A DNA stretch of 64,000 nucleotides, from assembly GCA_038380435.1 (NCBI GenBank), contig JAWZYU010000011.1:82932501-82996500 (forward strand). Reading direction: 5' to 3'. Position 1 is the first letter of the stretch; every line of letters starts with the position of its first letter. The position numbers and the translations under genes were made by a program. This DNA comes from Ryuthela nishihirai. Taxonomy: Eukaryota; Arthropoda; Arachnida; Araneae; Heptathelidae. Shown one piece after another: positions 45,786 through 57,743 of the stretch. The notes under the pieces are model-generated. The model was given only the letters and a program-made list of their open reading frames with translations. It was not told the DNA's origin and searched no databases.

Positions 45786-47497
45786 CAAATTATTTTCCAA
45801 CAAATCAATTACACATGCATGTACCCTTTTCTTCAGAAGTGAAGACTTATCAAAGAGAGAAAACACATTTTTGAAATCATTGCACAGAAATGCACCATAT
45901 CTACGTGTAAATCATAAAATAAATGACATAAAAATATGCTACTGAATGCAAAACTACACCCATTGAGGTTAAAAGAGTACAATAATTTTGAATAAGTTTC
46001 ATGGAATTGTGAAAACTATTTCTTAAAACAATTCCTTTAGGGAAGAACAGTTGTTTAAATAAGGCAAACCACAAATCAAGTTTATTTTCAACTATATTAG
46101 GAGCAAAAAATTAGGCTAACAATAATAAGCAATCATTAAAATTATCTTTTCCTGCATATTGTAGTAGCATAATTTTAACATTAATTCATTTTCTCTCTTT
46201 GGGAAATAATTCAATAGTTAATGATAGTTGCAATTTTCTTCTTTCATGAAAGGCATTGTACACAAAGCTTATGAACTCTACAATAACGTAGGGTCAGGGC
46301 CAGATCTGACCCCCCCCCCCCCTCTTCAGGATGCTAATGAGTAAGAGGCCAAAAATTATTAAGCAATTATTTTCATGCATTTTCCAAAATGCTATATAAA
46401 GACATATAACAAAAAGATGTGGAAATGTTATACTGCATTGATAATCCAGTCTGTTGACCCCCTCTCCCCCCACATATTCTGTCTCAATTGTTTCTTGCTC
46501 CCACCCTTTTTTCTAAATCCAGGTGCACTTAGGGTAATACTAAATTTTGATCATTGATGAGAAATGCCATCTTATATTATCACTAATAGAATGTATTAAT
46601 ATATAATGGAAAACAAATTGAAAATTTCAAAACAATTCCTATTTGGTAAAGCATTTATTTTAAAATTGTCATTTTTTTTCCTTAAGAGGCAGTGATATAA
46701 AACAGAAAATGGTAGATATCAAATCCAAAATCATTGTGGCTTAATTTTGTACAGGGCTTCATTACCAGTACACCAATTAGAAATTATGCCTGGTTGTGTC
46801 ATGATATAATGCAAAGTTCCATAATTTAAAACTTGAGTGCAAGAAGCAATGATTCCAGGCAACTTGTTAATAAATTTGAATCTTATCACTATTCAACATT
46901 ATAGTTACTTCCAAAATATTTTACATCTATATTTTACTTCTAAAATAAAGAATTGTGTAAATATATTTTTCAGTTTTTTTGATAAATTTTTGAGATCAAT
47001 TGTACTTACACTGTATGATACTTTATGATTTAACTTACTGATTTTCCACTTGTCGAAGATTTTATAGTTGATAAAATACGTTTATGCATTAATTTGTCAA
47101 AATGCTTTCAAAACATTTAGTTACGTATCAAATTACGGAGTTGTCCGACGGCCATGATGTAGGAGTGGGGATGCCATTCCAATGATACAATTTTCTATTT
47201 TGTAATGTAATTCTTAATATTTAAATTTCAGGAGAAAACTACGAAACATTTTAGTTGTTTATAGAGTACCAGGTTTTTACACGCCGACAATGTTTCGCGA
47301 TATTATTTTTTATGTAGAACTACTTTTTTTTATCTAGAACTACTTACGGCGGGGTAATTTGGCGTAAAAAGGTACTATATCAATATCTTTTTACTGCGCA
47401 TGCACGAAGTTATATTTCGATTCTAGTCCCTCTCTCGGTAGGGGACCATTTTTTGGACCACTTTTTAATGGCTGGTCTATTGACGATTGCCACACTA
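45786..47497. other. AT-rich non-coding DNA
   Basis: No gene recognised. It contains a run of about 14 C (about 46309-46322) next to AGATCTGACC. Short frames here have no recognisable motif. Confidence 0.35.
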
Positions 47498-47880
47498 TTT
47501 TAAAATAAATGCTTTACATTAAGCATAGTTAAATATACTAGTAAATATATAGTATGATTGCCACACTATATATTTACTATAGTGCCTATATACTTATAGG
47601 CACTATAGTAAAGTGCTGGGAACAGATAGCACTAGATACTATTTAAAGAGATAATATACTTATATACTTATAGGCACTGTAGTAAAGTGCTGGGAACAGA
47701 TAGCACTAGATACTATAAAAAAATGACAATTTTAAAATAAATGCTATGCATTAAGCATAGTTAAATATACTAGTAAATATATAGTATGATTGCTACACTA
47801 TATATTTACTATAGTGCTTATATACTTATAGGCACTATAGTAAAGTGCTGGGAACAGATAGCACTAGATACTATTTAAAG
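47498..47880. repeat. tandem duplication with internal palindromes
   Basis: Two copies start at about 47498 and 47733 with TTTTAAAATAAATGCT, followed by AAGCATAGTTAAATATACTA, and contain the inverted pair TAGTAAATATATAGT / ACTATATATTTACTA. The unit TAAAGTGCTGGGAACAGATA...AGATACTAT occurs three times (about 47610, 47680, 47844). GTGCCTATATACTTATAGGCAC is a near-perfect palindrome. Confidence 0.88.
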
Positions 47881-48694
47881 AAGGACAGTGGAGCTTCAAC
47901 CACAATTGACAAGCCTTAGCATTTCAATTCATAAAATTTTTTATGAATTATGAAAAGCAAATTTTTAGGCCTCATTTATCACATGCAAAATTATAAAATC
48001 CCTATTTCAGGCGTTTCGTCTGAGAAAAAAAAAACAATTTGTGTTATTTTGGCAAAATAAAAATGCAAAGCAGAAGTCTCATAAAATTAATATCAAGTTC
48101 AATATTTCTTTTAGAAACAAAATTCACGAAAATATTCTATAAATTCCATGCTGTTTCAATCTGTAAATCACCTTCTTTTCATATGTAAATATTATTAGTC
48201 TCATTTATGAAAAATAATCGTGAACTATATTTGATATTATATTAGGACAGAACGGTATTTTAAAATGCTTTATTATTTTTAGGCCTTTCTGCTTTAACAA
48301 TTTCAACTTAAAAGCATTTCACAATATTCATAAATTACTAACCTATGAAATGTCGAATTGCTACTTTTATAGTACTTTCAGTAGTTAGTACACAATTCAT
48401 GTAAATCTAAGAGCGTGGTGAAAGGTTTGTTTATGCTATCCAGAAATGCCTCTCTCTCTGTCTCTCTGAGGAGTATGCTTAAGATTTTGTACATGTTCAT
48501 GGCGTCCATTGCCAGTCGTATATCGAGTAATATTACCTCAATGGTTCGAACTAAATTTTTAAAAGAGTGAAAAAGTAGGTAAATGAAAAGTTTCATTATT
48601 TTTGAAAACGAGATTCCCATCCTAAATTATTTCCGACCAACCTGCAGCTCACAGAACATATATACACACAAAATCCTCATGTAGCCATTGGTTA
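47881..48694. other. AT-rich spacer with an unplaced short frame
   Basis: A minus-strand frame of 80 codons (48378-48620) has no recognised motif. No other sign of a gene. Confidence 0.3.
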
Positions 48695-49122
48695 TGGAAG
48701 TTCAACCAGACTGTGTAATTTTCCTCTCCAGACATGTCTCTTCTGAGCTACCAGATGCTGCATTTGACCATTCTGGGACAATTCTAGCAAGGTCCTGTTT
48801 AACATTGTCTGCCCTTTGCAACCTAGGTGTCCCCCTTTTTCTGAAACCCTTAGGCACACTGTTCATAATCCTGTTTGCCAATCTGCAGCTATTCATATCG
48901 GCAACATGGCCAAACCAATGCAGTCTCTCTCTGCACAGTATGCTGCTCAAAAGAGGTTGATGACTCCTTCTTCTAACCTCATCATTACTTACAAAGTCAA
49001 ACCACCTAATACACAAGATACTGCATAAACATCTGGAAACAAAGGCATCAAGTTTCTTGTTATCCTGCTTACAAAGGGTCCATGTTTCGCTACCATAACT
49101 AACCTTAGAAAAAACCGAACTA

Positions 49123-50394
49123 AGCTCACCAGACAAAAAATTAGTCATCTCCCATAATAAGAGATTTACGTTCATTCAACAGGAACAGAGGGAGCACCAG
49201 TAATAAATGCGTCCTGCAAATAGCTGTGCCGTATGCTACGGGGTTCATACAGTGAAGAAGTGGTTGTGTGCCACATGTGTGTTAGTCGCTCCGTGAAACA
49301 TAGGTCGCACCAAAGATGTGAATGGTTAACAAAAAAGTGTGATTGTGTTTGGCCAAGCAAAAGGGCACAGTGTACAAGAAGTTGTTGCCTTTGCATGTGT
49401 GTGTTGAAACGTACTGTCCAAAGGGTCATCCAGCAGTGGCATACATCGCAGTCAACCGCTAATCGTCACCAGAACTGCGGCAGAAAGACTGTGCTCACCA
49501 ATAGGGACCGCCACAGTGTGTCACGCACTGTTAGGGCAAACCACTTTTCAATGAGGCAGGAATTGCTCCAGTCAGTCAATGCAGGCCTACAACAAGCTTT
49601 TTCCGAATGAACACTCCGAAGGGAACTGCATGCCATGGATATCTGGAGCAAAGTACTGCGGAAGAGACCCATGTTAACAGCTCTGCACAAGGCTGCACGG
49701 TTACAGTGAGCATGGCATCACAAAGACTGGACTTTCGAATCTTGGAAACGTGTGATCTGGTCGGATGAGTCACGTTTTTGCTTGTATTCGAATGATGCGA
49801 GGCGACGTGTACATCGTAAGCCGCATGAATCCTTCCATGCGAACTGTGTGCAAGGTTCTTTTCAAGCTGGAGGAGGCTCTGTGGAGATCTGGGGATGTTT
49901 CACTTATGAGGAAATGGGACTTATGGTTGCGGGGACATCATACTTGAACCAGAAGGGCTATATGGAGCTACTGGACGATCACATGTTGCCTTTTGTGCAG
50001 CATCTTCACAGTGAACACCAAAAGGATATCCCAGTCTTCTAAGGCTACAATTGTCGCATGCACAGGCTCGAAGTGTGTCGGATTGGCACGACGAGCATTC
50101 TGAAGCCTTCGAACATCACGACTGGCCCACCGAATCCGCGGATTTGAATCCCATAGAAAACTTGTGTAAACTATTTGGGGCAACGAGTAAAGCGTTGTCC
50201 CAGCCATCCAACCAGTCTGGCCAAACTGCGGCATTTGTTGCTGGAAGATTGGATGAACATTGATGTGCACTACATCTGCACATTGGTGTTATCCATGCCA
50301 GACAGAATTTTGGCTGATCTTCAGCCAAACATATGCGTTACACGCTATTAGGAGACATTCAGCCAGGGGTGACAAATTTTTTGTCCAGTGAGCT
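49123..50394 (+). mobile_element. Tc1-type DNA transposon
   Basis: The ends AGCTCACCAGACAAAAAATT and, at the right read inward, AGCTCACTGGACAAAAAATT differ by two bases. They are flanked by TA (49121-49122, 50395-50396), the Tc1/mariner target duplication, inside RTE copy F. Size 1272 bp, typical of Tc1. It carries one transposase on the plus strand. Confidence 0.93.
49233..50265 (+). pseudogene. Tc1 transposase, disrupted
   Basis: The DNA-binding part lies in 49233-49610 (VQRVIQQWHTSQSTANRHQN, GRKTVLTNRDRHSVSRTVRA). The catalytic domain is in 49620-50042 (KRVIWSDESRFCLYSND; first aspartate in WSDES; VEIWGCFTYEEMG; YMELLDDHMLPFV). The frame stops after DIPVF, where the usual F-x-x-D-N-A box reads GYNCRMH in the following codons, so the second aspartate is lost. 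The third acidic residue is kept in LNPIENL (50051-50263). An in-frame stop also lies at about 49707 (RLQ*AWHHKDW). Normal Tc1 transposases have about 340 residues. Confidence 0.88.
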
Positions 50395-50753
50395 TATTAT
50401 ACAGCCTAATTTTAGTCTTTAGGTGAATATGTCTATTTTTCCACACTAGACATAGATTCTTAACAGTCCCAGTGGCAATCCCTAATTTATTTATCTCGTG
50501 CCGCACGTCACAGTATCTGTTATGTAGCTCCCAAGTTAATTAACAAGACACTTGCTCAAGATTACATTCAAAGCAACTGAAGCACCATCTGCCTGACCAA
50601 TTTTCATCACTTTAGTTTTTTCTCTATCACCAACCTACTCTGTTACCAATCTTACTAACAGCCCTAATGAACGAATTCATCTCATCAACATCAGTAGACA
50701 ACAGGGCCAAATCATCTGCCTAGTCTAAATCAGAAATTTTGAAATCTCTAGAC

Positions 50754-50966
50754 CAGGGGTTCTCAACGAGGACCCCTAGTCTAAAAAGGTTTTTTGTGGT
50801 ACGCCGTCAGTGCTCAAAATTTGTTAGATGTGTTATTTATACATATGTTTTATTTTATTCCCATTGTTATACTATAACTATAGGTTTATCTATCTATACA
50901 AAGGGTACACCAGTTACATACACATTTCCAGGGGATTTGTAAAGCATTAAAGGTTGAGAACCATTG
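50754..50966. mobile_element. hAT-type MITE, 213 bp
   Basis: Ends CAGGGGTTCTCAACGAGG and TTGAGAACCATTG are inverted. It is flanked by CTCTAGAC at 50746-50753 and 50967-50974. The interior includes CACATTTCCAGGGGATTTGT, also found in the MITE at 9737-10062, so both belong to one family. Confidence 0.92.
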
Positions 50967-51284
50967 CTCTAGACCAGTGATTCCCAACCTTTTCTGGACC
51001 ATCGCCCCCTTTAGAAGAGAACAAAAATTTTAACGCCCCCCCCCCCGAGTCCATAATAGTTAATTTTACATAAAATAGTAAAATATTGTTGCATATTATC
51101 TGTACCTAATTTATCTGTTTATTTATCTATTAAAAATCCTAAAGCAGAAATTAATAAAACGACAACCAAATGTACAATAAAATTGTTTATTAAAATTTTA
51201 AAAATAAACACAGAATCAATAAGAAATAAAAAATAATGAGATAAACACAAAATTAATAATAAATAAAAAAATTAATGAGATGGT

Positions 51285-53060
51285 TGAGGCTGGTGGAGTG
51301 TTAACAATTTGTTAATGTAGGGTTCGAGTTTCGTGAACATCAATCGCAGATCGCCACGTTCAGTGATGTGTAGTCTGTTCCTCTTCTTTGACAGTAAATT
51401 AGCTACTGCAATGAATCCACGCTCAGCCATATAGGACGAAGGAAATGCGATTAAAAATTTCTCTACTATTGCCCAAAATCCAGGGTAGAGAACTGGTATT
51501 GATTTTGAAGCCAGAACTCTTGGTATCCATGTTTGAATTTTACTTTGAGTGCTTCGTTAGTCGTGAGTTCTAAGAGTTCCTCTTCTAAATTTGATGATTA
51601 TTCGGTATCTGTGTTTGCGAAAGGATCTAAAACCCAACTCGGTATATTCATGTTTAAAATATCTTGGAAATGCTCCGTAAAATCAACATGAAGAACTTTC
51701 AAGTGTTGGCAGTAAGTAAGTAAATCTTCCGGTTTTACAGAGACTGCTGATAATGTGGGAAAGTGGTTGTATTCACCTCTACCTAGATTTCGTTTGAATA
51801 GAAGAAGTTTTCCCGCAAAAGCAGCTATGACGTTTTTTGTTTTAATTAAATTCAACTCATCACCTTGCAATTGTAAATTAACTTGATTAAATATATTAAA
51901 CACGTCTGTCAAATAAGCGATGTCATTTTTTGACGTAATCAGGTTTTCGCGCAATTTTTCGTCTCTGTCTTCAAGAAAGTCCAGTACTGAGTCAAATAGA
52001 TTGAAAAAACGATTCAGACAAACACCTTTAGAGAGCCAACGTACTTCTGTGTGCAGCAGCAAGTGATTGTAATCTTCATCATTTTAATTACAAAGCTTAC
52101 CAAATAATCGGTCATTCAATGAATTGCTTCTAATCTTATTGATTGCTTTAATAACGTAATGGAGCGACGTATGCAGACGTTCATTCAAATTTTTTGCAAC
52201 CAAATGCTGACGATGAATAATACAATGTACAGCGAGTACATTTGGTACTGCTTGTTTCAAATGCGTTATGAAACCCTTATGACGCCCTGTCATTGCTGGA
52301 GCACCATCAGTAGCAGCAGACAAAATATTGCAAATAGGAATTTCTTTCTCTTGAAAAAACTTTTGCATGGTATTAAATATAGATTCTCCCTTTGTATCAG
52401 ATTCCAAATTTTTAGCAAATAATAACACCTCATGAATTTTTTCTTCTTTTATAAATCTACGTATGATAAGAGTAGAGCTTCGTTATTTGGTAGAGTTGAT
52501 TCATCGAGTTGAATGGGAAATTTGCAAGTCTTTAGGTAATCACATAATGATATTTCAACGTCTTTTGCCATTTCATCTATTCTTCTTTGCACTGAATTAT
52601 TACTGAGAGGAATTTTTTTGGTGATATCTGACAGTGTCTTATGATGAAGAACAGTTTTTAATATCTCTTTGACTGCCGGCAAAATTAATTCCTCGCCAAT
52701 TGTGTGTGGTTTTCCTGCTTTTGCGATTAACAATGAAACGTTATATGAGGTTCGTAGTCCATTATCATCTTGTTTAGAAGACAACGCAAAAAGGTTTGAC
52801 ATAGTTGGCTGTTTTAAATATTGCTTTTCCAGTTCTTGAAAATAGGATAAATCTTTGTTCTTCTTATCAGCATGCATTTTATTTAAATGCTCTTTTAGCC
52901 TAGAAGGTTTCATAGCTTCATTTGAAAAAACCTTTCGGCAAATTAAACACATAGGTAATGATTGGTTTTTAGGAGAGTACGTAAATCCATATTTCAAATA
53001 CTCAATACTGTACTGCCGGCATTTCTTTTTAGATGTAGATTCAGACATTTTCAAATACAA
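51285..53060 (-). pseudogene. hAT-2 transposase (BED finger, SCAND3/ZBED-like)
   Basis: The start is the first Met at 53060 or the one three codons on (MSESTSKKKCRQYSIEYLKY). The BED finger CLICRKVF...RLKEHLNKMH has C-x2-C and H-x4-H. The catalytic region contains FPIQLDEST, ILSAATDGAPAMTG and VHCIIHRQHL. A one-base frameshift lies near 52457, and an in-frame TAA at 52084-52086. C-terminal to that comes LLLHTEVRWLSKG (51598-52062). The dimerisation domain continues past a TAA at about 51595 with further stops (SYMAE-GFIAV region) to about 51285. Length restored in concept about 590 residues, normal for hAT. Relatively few lesions point to a young insertion. Confidence 0.9.
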
Positions 53061-53364
53061 ATTAACTTCTCAACAGATTTATAGATAGTTATAAAAATAA
53101 TGTTTATAATGACTTCTAACACTTATCACTCACGACTATTTATCACGGCGAAGCACATAAAAATAATAAAACATTCCTAGAGCTATCGCTTTTATAGATT
53201 TGATTTGTGCACGCATTACCTTGTACGTTTGCGATGCCGGAGCACTTGCTCCGTAAACAAGACATTTCAAGCTCCCATATTCTTGTCGAAACATGTTAAA
53301 TTGCATAAACCGCGTGTTTGCCTACCAACTTGCAAGGACTTGTCACCGTCAATTTATTCTAAAC

Positions 53365-53402
53365 TAAAACAAATTAGGTATAGGTATACCTAATTTGTTT
53401 TA
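53365..53402. repeat. 18 bp perfect hairpin
   Basis: Arms TAAAACAAATTAGGTATA (53365-53382) and TATACCTAATTTGTTTTA (53385-53402) with a 2 bp spacer. It lies in the non-coding upstream part of hAT-2. Confidence 0.95.
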
Positions 53403-53557
53403 ACAGGCTTATTAACGCGATAACAATAAGATAATTCGCATAGCCAGATAAAATATTTATTCATGAAAACAGGTATTTTCAAAGTATTTTATTATATTAA
53501 AAAAATAATTATAAAAAAATATTAAATATAATAAATTTATTATTATTATATTATTAT

Positions 53558-54093
53558 TGCATCAAGGTTCATTTGCCTATTAGGACGGACACACATGTCC
53601 AACATAATAAGCCTGATATAGTAGTGCATGCTAAGGTATTGAATGAGATTACAATTATTGAAGTAGGAATAACATCTCAGGATAACCTGCAGACAGTAGA
53701 GGTTGAAAAGAAGAGGAAGTATGATCTGCTGGCTAATGAGTTGAGCCTAATTCACAAGTGTAATGTTAATATTATACCTTATGTTCTGACGTGGGATGGT
53801 ATTGTAACTACGTATCATAAAGCATACTCAAAGCGACTTGGAGTGGGAAAACATATTGAAGTTTATATCCAATCTGTGATCTTGAAGAGAACTTTTGAGA
53901 GCATCTCAGTCGATTTCAGACGTACCAGTACGCTAGTAGGCGGTAGCAGGGAACTTATTGTCCAAGCTGCAGTTGAAAAGCTGTACATAACGGATGAGGT
54001 AGTGGATGACCAGAATCACCAGGAAGACACCACAGAATAGAAGAGATAAAAAGGTTGTCACAGAAAATTCCATTAAATTTATTTATTTATTTT
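53558..54093 (+). mobile_element. 5'-truncated R2/R4-type LINE fragment
   Basis: A short open reading frame is followed by a 3' UTR and a TTTATTTATTTATTTT tail (about 54076-54093). It is embedded in hAT-2 with plus orientation, opposite to the transposase. A TTA/ATT microsatellite lies immediately upstream. No clear target duplication was found. Confidence 0.6.
53573..54040 (+). pseudogene. restriction-like endonuclease domain of a LINE
   Basis: 155 codons without interruption. NKPDIVV, then ITIIEVGI, then VEVEKKRKYDLLANEL fit the PD-(D/E)-x-K layout of the restriction-like endonuclease at the C-terminus of R2/R4/Dong-type LINEs. The peptide then continues NVNIIPYVLTWDGIVTTYHK. This domain nicks target DNA in those elements. 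Reverse transcriptase is absent because of 5' truncation, so nothing starts this frame properly. Its intact state compared with other elements here suggests a recent insertion. Family assignment is from recalled motifs. Confidence 0.65.
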
Positions 54094-55815
54094 ACCGCCC
54101 CTCTTGACTGCCTCAACGCATTTGCCTCTGGATCCGCTTCCGCCCCCATGGAAGGCTCCAGCGCCCACTGGGGGGCGGTATCGCCCCCGTTGGGAATCTA
54201 TGCTCTAGACCATTTAAGGTCAAAATCTTTCCCTTGCAAAGGATTTCACATTACATAATCAACAACCAAACAAAAGAGAAAAGGAGACAAAATCCACCCT
54301 TGTCTAACTCCACTAGCAATGCTAAACCAATCGCTGCAAGACATACCAACTCTCATTATGAATTAGTCTTATTTATAGAGAGATTTCATTACACTAACTA
54401 ATTTATCAGGTATTCCATATGATCTAACAATCAACCTCAAATTATATCGATCAACAGAGTCAAAAGCCTTTTTGAAATCTATAAAACTAATAACTACAGG
54501 TTTCTGAAACTCTAAACATTTCTCAAGAATCTACCTAAGTTAAAATATTTGATCAACACATCCCCTACCACCGCTGAATCCACACTATTCATCACACAGT
54601 TGTCCATCAATGAAATTCTTAATTCTCTTAAATATTATCATGCAAAGAACTTTGCCTGGAACAGAAAGTAAACTAATTCCACTATAATTATCACAAGAAC
54701 TGCGATCACCTTTTTTAAAAATTGAGACAATGATAGCTCTAGTAAAATCCTTAGGAACAACACCTTTATCATAAAAAAATTCCAAATTTCAGTCAGCCAT
54801 GTGACAACACAAATGTTCCCAGCTCTAAGCATTTCAGTGGTGATTTCATCCACCTGTGGGATTTATGCAGTTTTAATTTAGAGATAGCCAATGCGACTTC
54901 GGAATGTGATATAGAGCCATCATAAAAGCCAGTAATGCATCTATCCTCATTACAAACAATGGGAGTAGAAATAATCACATTTTTAGAACATTTCTGAAAT
55001 GCTCAGCCCACCTAATCATCACCGAATCCTCACCTTCAACCACCTTGTCATGTTTATCCCTCAATCCCTGTGCACCTGTCTGTTTCTTCCCACATAAAAC
55101 GTTAACAATCTGGTATACTCCCCTGCTGTTGCTCTGTCTAACTGCTTCTTCTGCTTTGTCAGCCAAGCTATCAAGTCAAAGATTCTTATCAGCTATTAAC
55201 TGATCCTTTACGTATTTATTAATCTCATTGTAATGCCTTCTGTTAGGATTAGTAGGGTATTGATTTATATTTATCCTGACTTCATTCTTTCAGAAATAAA
55301 TTCCACAGTCTCATCACTCAAATAACTTTGTTTCCCCTGTTCCCTTTTGCCCAAAAGAGAATTGTTGGTTTCAAGAAAAGCCTGTTTAAAGTAATCCCAT
55401 TCTTTCTCAACTTCAGCAGTAGCAAACCACGATTGTTATAATGATTAAGTACCCCATCATGGTATGCTTTAACTATATCTGGATCTTTCAGACCTTCAGT
55501 ATTGAAGGTAATTTTCTTAACCTTAGCCTAACATTTCTTAAGCTTCAGCCGTAAGACACTTTTGATCAGGTAATGGTCAGACCCAATTTCGGCTCCCCTG
55601 TATGATCTGGTATTCCTAGCTGAACTGACCCATTTGCTGTTAATTAAGATATAATCTATGATATTCCTGTGCAACCCATCAGGTGAAACCCATGTACATT
55701 TATTAATGTCCTGATGTTTGAAGTATGTGTTAGTTATTTGTAAACCATTAAGTTTACTTACCTGCAGAAGACGTTCTCCATTGCCATTGGAACTACCAAT
55801 GCCAAATGCACATAA

Positions 55816-56156
55816 TCAATATTACTGAATCTGGTTCATTTTCTGACAACCATTTTTAGGTATATAACTAAACTCTTTTGCCATTTCACAGTACTCATTA
55901 AATATATATAGTTTTGTTTTTTAAGCGAGATATTTTCTTTATTCAAAATTAATTATAGTTTATTGTAATTCATTATTCATTCGAAATGTATGTTTTCGCC
56001 TTAAGGATAATTATTTTTTCTGCTGCCCTTTAAAAATATAGTTATTTTTTTCTAATGCCTATAGGAGTACTGATAAATCTCCCGACATCTGCACAGAGAA
56101 GGGGGAAGTGTCTTAAAAAATGTTTGTACAAATTTATGGGAATATTTGATATAATA
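55816..56156. other. AT-rich spacer, no gene
   Basis: Nothing recognisable. Confidence 0.35.
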
Positions 56157-56322
56157 ATGAAATAAATAAATACCCCCTCAAGCAGCTGCTTGCCACAGAG
56201 GTCTGACAGGAGCCTGTTAGTTTATATGCCAAAGTAGAAGATCTGAGAGGATGGCAGGACCTCAGCAGAAAACAACACGAACCATCCATGTCTTACCCGG
56301 GCTCGAACCCAGGTCCCATAGA
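56157..56322 (-). mobile_element. SINE1, partial head
   Basis: Reverse-oriented with AAATAAATAAATACCCCC tail and B box complement GGGCTCGAACCC. The A-box end is missing. Confidence 0.87.
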
Positions 56323-56818
56323 TATACAACTATTTAAATAATGGCCCAGATTTGTTTTTTTTTTCAATAGCTTTGGACGAATAAAGGCGGTTAATGAAAA
56401 TCAGCTTCATTTTCCGTCCTAGAAATTCCTCTGCTGGCTATGGGCTAGAACTCATTGTCTCAAAGCCTTTCATTAGTTCTCTAAGGCAGGGCTTCTTAAA
56501 CTTTTTCTACTCGCGACCCCTTTTCGCCAACTTTTTCCACTCGCAACCCCTAAATATAAATCAAACATTTACTGATAATAAATCGTGAAGAAATTTATTT
56601 TAAAACAATTGTTTCGTACACATATAATTTTACCATTTATTAAAGACGAAAGCAAATTGGCATGCTAATGAGATGGATGTGCTTGGTTATTTTTACATAA
56701 AGAATTAAATCTTGGCTGAATATTTGACATTGCAGGACGTAGAGCATCTTCAACGTTTTTCAGGATTGATCGATATTTTGATTTTATAATCGTCAATGCT
56801 GAGAACGCCGCTTCGCAT

Positions 56819-57009
56819 TAATAAATAAAATAAAAATAAATACCCCCTCAGCAGCTGCTTGCCACAGAGGTCTGACAGGAGCCTGTCAGTTTATATGCCA
56901 CAGTAGGAGATCTGAGAGGATGGCAGGACCTCAGCAGAAAAACGACACACACATCCATGCCTAATTCCGGGGCTCGAACCCATGTCCCTTAGATCAGTAG
57001 CCAAGCGTA
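56819..57009 (-). mobile_element. SINE1 in hAT-1 dimerisation domain
   Basis: Reverse-oriented: AATAAAATAAAAATAAATAC tail, body with one base lost in the palindrome (CAGCAGCTGCTTG), B box complement GGGGCTCGAACCC, and the head cut at CCAAGCGTACG. Confidence 0.9.
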
Positions 57010-57743
57010 CGTAGTACAAAATGGGAGAAGTATGTTTAGGGCCATTTCAGAAATTGTTGAAAATTCTGTCCTAATCCCAAGCCAAAATTCCTTTAACGAT
57101 TTTTTAGGAAACTCAAGTTTTAAACCTGTGTCACTTGATAACTCGGAAAATTCTTCTTGAACTTTTAATGACAGATGACTGACGGTTTTGATTTCAATTG
57201 AGTAAGGTTTATGAACTCATCTTATTTTTTTAGAATCAAAATTTGAAGGGAAGTATTTCTGAAACTGTGTCTCCAGGTACTTCGGATGATCAATTATAAT
57301 TCTTACAATTAAATCTTTGGGAAGGTTATTTTCAATTATAAAATCATCTGTAGCTATAAGCATTTCTAAAGAACCATTTTCCACCCTATTCTTCCATATG
57401 CTAACTTTTTTAGTAAAACTTTCAATTTTATCTTTTAACGTAAATATGTTACAATTTTTCCCTTGAAGCGACATGTTAAAATCATTGAGATTTTCGAAAA
57501 TATCTGATAAATAACACAGTTTTGAAAGCCATAAGTCATTATGAAAAAAATTAACAAAATCGGATTTCTGCTCAGTCAAAAATATAACTTCATCTTTCAA
57601 TTTCAATAATCTGTTTAAACTTTGTCCTCTTGAGAGCCACCTTATCTCTGCATGTAGTAATAAGCTTTTGTAATCGGAGTCCATATCTTTGCAAAGGTTG
57701 GAAAACAAACGACTGTTAAGAGCACGGCTTTTAATGAAGTTAA

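Larger units (their letters stand above)
50975..54202 (-). mobile_element. hAT transposon hAT-2
   Basis: Left end CAGTGATTCCCAACCTTTTC; right end, read inward, CATAGATTCCCAACGGGGGC. The 8 bp duplication CTCTAGAC lies at 50967-50974 and 54203-54210. Size 3228 bp. It carries a minus-strand BED-finger transposase and an unrelated plus-strand LINE fragment between the transposase start and the right end. Confidence 0.93.
48695..55815 (-). mobile_element. RTE-type LINE, copy F, split by three transposons
   Basis: LINE sequence on the minus strand occurs in four blocks: 55815-54211 (endonuclease end, linker, RT fingers and palm), a short block 50745-50395 (YADD region and following), and 49122-48695 (C-terminal domain, SYGSETWTLCKQDN and RERLHWFGHVADM). 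They join in order when Tc1 (49123-50394), a hAT MITE (50754-50966) and hAT-2 (50975-54202) are removed. Frameshifts throughout; inactive. Confidence 0.88.
48702..55815 (-). pseudogene. RTE ORF of copy F, fragmented
   Basis: Recognisable pieces in 5' to 3' order are the endonuclease end (55815-55560), linker (55166-54975, ADKAEEAVRQSNSRGVYQIV), RT fingers (54785-54585, FKKGDRSSCDNYSGISLLSV), the motif A/B region (54500-54290, mostly stops) and the C-terminal domain (49175-48702). The whole frame is about 900 codons if restored in principle; none of it can be expressed as is. Confidence 0.82.

Noticed and set aside
48378..48620. An 80-codon minus-strand ORF
   Set aside because: No motif, no splice or promoter context, and length expected by chance over a stretch of this size.
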